Translations under genes and position numbers: made by a program
Shown: positions 61,622 through 64,000 of the stretch, piece after piece
Position numbering within the stretch: position 1 is the first letter of the stretch
Layout: every line of letters starts with the position of its first letter
Notes under the pieces: model-generated
The model's input: only the letters and a program-made list of their open reading frames with translations
Told to the model about the DNA's origin: nothing
Databases searched by the model: none
From: Methanomassiliicoccus sp. UBA345
GTDB taxonomy: Archaea > Thermoplasmatota > Thermoplasmata > Methanomassiliicoccales > Methanomassiliicoccaceae
DNA: 64,000 bases
Assembly: GCA_002504525.1 (NCBI GenBank)
Contig: DATD01000026.1
Coordinates: forward strand, 42,698 to 106,697
Reading direction: 5' to 3'

Positions 61622-62227
61622 TCAGCTTCGATGCCTGCGGCAGGCGGGCCCTAATACATCGGCCCTGATGTCAAAGCCGACCACGTGGCTCAACAACCCC
61701 GGGCCTTCCTTGCCGAGGCGGCGACGGATCACTTCATCGGCCAGCACGGACGGGCTCGCCGACGTAACGTTGGCGATGCCTTCGGTGCCGTAGAGGAAAG
61801 GGAACTCCACCTCCGGCAGGACCACGCGCGGCTCGCTGTCGGGAAGAACATTGCGGTACAGCACAAAGTCGTCCGACAGGAAGTGGACGTGCTCCTTTCC
61901 CTTCAGCGCCTCGGCCCGGTGGGGAGGCAGCCATTCCCCTATCAGGTTCCCACGGCCGTCCCGGAGCTGCAGCAGGCTGGGCGCCAGCCTTATCACGCTG
62001 CTGTTGCGGTCGAGCACCAGAACGTACTGCTCCTCCCTCTCCAGGACGTGCCAGAATCCTTCGTTGCTCAACGGCATGAGCCCGCCCAGAGCGCCCTCCT
62101 GCTCCGACCGCCGCTCGGCACCGATGACCTCGTCACGGAAGTCCCCGGTGAGGTGCGCCTTCGCCCTAAGGCCGCTCATCAGCTCGAGGCGCTCCTCGAC
62201 CGCCCTGAGGACATCCTCCCTGAGCAC
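61622..62227 (-). CDS. hypothetical protein, unknown
   Basis: 201 residues with mixed alpha/beta character; WHVLEREEQYVLVLDRNSSVIRL and VHFLSDDFVLYRNVLPD suggest a beta-rich core. No motif recognised. Starts with GTG 62227. It lies 51 bases past the histidine phosphatase stop and may share its transcript. Confidence 0.5.
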   Translation of the reverse strand: MLREDVLRAVEERLELMSGLRAKAHLTGDFRDEVIGAERRSEQEGALGGLMPLSNEGFWHVLEREEQYVLVLDRNSSVIRLAPSLLQLRDGRGNLIGEWLPPHRAEALKGKEHVHFLSDDFVLYRNVLPDSEPRVVLPEVEFPFLYGTEGIANVTSASPSVLADEVIRRRLGKEGPGLLSHVVGFDIRADVLGPACRRHRS

Positions 62228-62277
62228 GAATCAGGTTGAGAAAACCTCGTACTTATGGATTGCCGGCCCTGGCCGCC

Positions 62278-62967
62278 TCAGGCCCGCCTTCCGTTCACCA
62301 TGGTGAACAGTGACTCGGACGAACGGTACGAGGCCACGACGTCGGCACCGTCCGTTCGGAACAGGATGCCGTCCATGAACGGGGGCCAGCCGACGTCCTC
62401 GTAGCGCAGGCCGAACAGTTCCTCGCGCAGCAGGCTTATCTCCCAGTCGTGGGAGACATGGATGTCCAGGCGATCCGCTCCTCCGTCCTCGGACAGCTTC
62501 GATACTATGGGCGCCATGACCATATCCGCCGCCGTCGCGGTGTCTAGGATCCACTCGCTGTCGAGGCCTCCGTCGAACCATTCACGGATGAACCCCTTTC
62601 CGATCTGAGCGGCCCTTGTCAGGCAGGAGTCGTCCTTGAGGTACGGGGCGCACAGGTTCCGCTCCGGGCCGGTGAGAGATACCGCGGTCCCGTTGCCCTC
62701 CAGTCCACGCATCATCGACTCTGCGGTCTGCCGGCACCGAAGAGCAGGGCTGTGGAACAGCCTGACCGTGGAGAACTTTTCGAGGGCGGAGCCGAAACGT
62801 TGAGCGTCCGACATCCCCTCGTCGGTCAGACCGACCTCCAGGCTGCGCTGCAGGTCCGTGATCGGGTGGCGGGCGGCATGCCTGACGATCACGGCGCAGG
62901 GGCCGTTCCCGTTCATCCTTTCCAGCGCTGCCAGAACTTCCGAGCCGTACATGATCTTACCATCCAT
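62278..62967 (-). CDS. histidine phosphatase superfamily protein
   Basis: 229 residues. The catalytic RHG-type motif is VIVRHAARHP (about 27-36), with the second histidine in HVSHDWEISLL (about 170) and arginines in SPALRCRQTAESM. This is the phosphoglycerate-mutase-like fold; the substrate is not clear. RHA instead of RHG is common in distant members. Start ATG 62967. Confidence 0.75.
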   Translation of the reverse strand: MDGKIMYGSEVLAALERMNGNGPCAVIVRHAARHPITDLQRSLEVGLTDEGMSDAQRFGSALEKFSTVRLFHSPALRCRQTAESMMRGLEGNGTAVSLTGPERNLCAPYLKDDSCLTRAAQIGKGFIREWFDGGLDSEWILDTATAADMVMAPIVSKLSEDGGADRLDIHVSHDWEISLLREELFGLRYEDVGWPPFMDGILFRTDGADVVASYRSSESLFTMVNGRRA

Positions 62968-63053
62968 CCATCAAACGGTCCGGACATAAGTCTGTTTTGC
63001 ACAGCGGTTAGACAACAATGGGGCAAGGGAGCATCTAATGACTACGGCCCTCG

Positions 63054-63073
63054 TAAAGAAAAGAATGAAAAGG
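63054..63073 (-). terminator. T-rich terminator after hcp
   Basis: Minus-strand reading CCTTTTCATTCTTTTCTTTA, about 26 bases past the hcp stop. Confidence 0.45.
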
Positions 63074-63098
63074 GAGGCTGAAGCCTCGTTGTCGGCGC

Positions 63099-64000
63099 TC
63101 ATGCCTTCAGCATGTCCTTGAGGTCCTGCTCCGGGTCCCCGATGGCCTTCCAGTTGAGCTTATCCTGTATGGTCTTCCAGTTGTTAGGGCTGATGAACGC
63201 CGGCAGCGACGGCCCGAGGCGGACGTCCTTGATGCCCAGAGCCGCCAGGGTGAGCACGATGGCCACCGCCTTCTGCTCGAACCATGACAGCACGATGCTG
63301 AGGGGCAGGTCGTTCACTTCAACGTTGAACGCCTTGGCCAGCTCGACGGCCACCACGATGGCCGAGTAAGCGTCGTTGCACTGTCCGACGTCCAGGAAGC
63401 GAGGTATGCCTTCGATGTCACCGTACTCCTGGTCGTTGAAGCGGTACTTGCCGCAGGCCAGCGTCATGATGATGGCGTCCTGCGGGATCTTCTCGGCCAG
63501 CTCGGTATAGTAGTTCCTTCCCGGTGTGGCGCCATCGCAGCCGCCCACGAGGAAGAAGTGCTTTATCTTCCCTGCCTTCACAGCATCGATTATCTGTGGA
63601 GCCAGGGAAAGGATGCTCTTGCTGTGCGCCCCCGTCCACATGTCCGGTCCCCTTCTCTCCGGAAGGTCGCCCAGCCGCTTGGCGTGCTCTATGATGGCGC
63701 TGAAGTCGTGCCCCTCGCCGATGTGCTTGACCCCATCGAGGGCCGTGACGCCGGTCGTGTACAACCGGTCCTTGTAGCCATCTGGAGGGATGAGAACGCA
63801 GTTGGTGGTGACCAGGATCGGCCCCCCGAACTCGTCGAACTCCTTCTTCTGTTTCTGCCAGGCAGAGCCGTAGTTGCCGATGAAGTGCTTGTACTTCTTC
63901 AGCTCCGGATAGCCATTGGCCGGAAGCATCTCACCGTGGGTGTAGACGTTGACGCCGGTACCCTCGGTCTGCTTCAGCAGCTCTTCCAGGTCGAGAAGGT
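63099..64000 (-). CDS. hcp: hybrid cluster protein (hydroxylamine reductase), N-terminal part beyond window
   Basis: About 300 C-terminal residues are visible; the frame is open to base 64000. Family blocks are clear: VNVYTHGEMLPANGYPELKKY, TTNCVLIPP, KHFFLVGGCDGATPGRNYYTE, ACGKYRFN, DVGQCNDAYSA and LSWFEQKAVAI. They contain the cysteines and glutamate that bind the hybrid Fe-S-O cluster. Hcp reduces hydroxylamine and acts as an NO reductase in anaerobes, in the cytoplasm. Confidence 0.92.
   Translation of the reverse strand, partial: LLDLEELLKQTEGTGVNVYTHGEMLPANGYPELKKYKHFIGNYGSAWQKQKKEFDEFGGPILVTTNCVLIPPDGYKDRLYTTGVTALDGVKHIGEGHDFSAIIEHAKRLGDLPERRGPDMWTGAHSKSILSLAPQIIDAVKAGKIKHFFLVGGCDGATPGRNYYTELAEKIPQDAIIMTLACGKYRFNDQEYGDIEGIPRFLDVGQCNDAYSAIVVAVELAKAFNVEVNDLPLSIVLSWFEQKAVAIVLTLAALGIKDVRLGPSLPAFISPNNWKTIQDKLNWKAIGDPEQDLKDMLKA

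Noticed and set aside
1..64000. CRISPR array or cas genes
   Set aside because: No regularly spaced repeats or Cas-like proteins were seen.

Overview
The window reads as a high-GC chromosomal segment of a methanogenic archaeon, most likely of the order Methanomassiliicoccales (a Methanomassiliicoccus-like genome). The reasons are: archaeal TATA boxes about 25 bases before many starts, often with almost no leader; a full-length cyclic 2,3-diphosphoglycerate synthetase; a uroporphyrinogen-decarboxylase-type corrinoid methyltransferase; a tetraether-synthase-like radical SAM protein; a stand-alone 5S rRNA gene; an HDIxN-type archaeal histidine kinase. The lineage is inferred from gene content, not from a 16S gene.

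Layout. 1-7988: a partial MEDS/PAS sensor, a DUF169 protein, a zinc-ribbon protein, then on the minus strand a radical SAM protein, a two-CxxC redox protein and a URO-D methyltransferase with an unusual array of dyads upstream; then a duplicated-domain small protein, an SMR transporter, a HAD phosphatase and a flavin-reductase-like protein. 8151-13109: a 2-oxoacid:ferredoxin oxidoreductase (delta, alpha, fused beta-gamma), a cupin-HTH regulator and an acyl-CoA ligase in one run. 13161-31240: hydrolase, M32 carboxypeptidase, TetR regulator, nitroreductase, two BspA-like surface proteins, an MMPL exporter divergent from its TrmB-type regulator, a split PAS histidine kinase, the orphan 5S rRNA, membrane proteins, a half-ferritin, flavodoxin. 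31325-32239: cysteine synthase.

32540-37994 is a 5.45-kb integrated genetic element, AT-richer in its middle, flanked by a 13-bp direct repeat that copies the 3' end of tRNA-Leu(UAA). It carries a rolling-circle-type Rep, a nuclease-like ORF with no normal start, an HNH nuclease, two zinc-ribbon proteins (one membrane-anchored) and a tyrosine integrase.

38246-46947 holds purine salvage (adenine deaminase, hypoxanthine-type phosphoribosyltransferase), cDPG synthetase, and a PadR-regulated ABC exporter with two operator-like dyads. 47073-51503 encodes a bacterial-type acetyl-CoA synthase (acsB) with both corrinoid iron-sulfur protein subunits (acsD, acsC) and no CO dehydrogenase beside it; all A-cluster ligands are conserved. 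Further on lie a three-gene ABC/lipoprotein-like operon, then an AcsF/CooC-type maturation ATPase with a core methionine synthase-like protein (55603-57380). Together these suggest that methyl groups on a corrinoid iron-sulfur protein feed both acetyl-CoA and methionine. The right end has an operon of a small membrane protein, an FAD-dependent aldonolactone-oxidase-like protein and an Anabaena-sensory-rhodopsin-transducer homologue, an unrecognised 527-residue protein, a histidine phosphatase, and the C-terminal part of hybrid cluster protein (hydroxylamine reductase).
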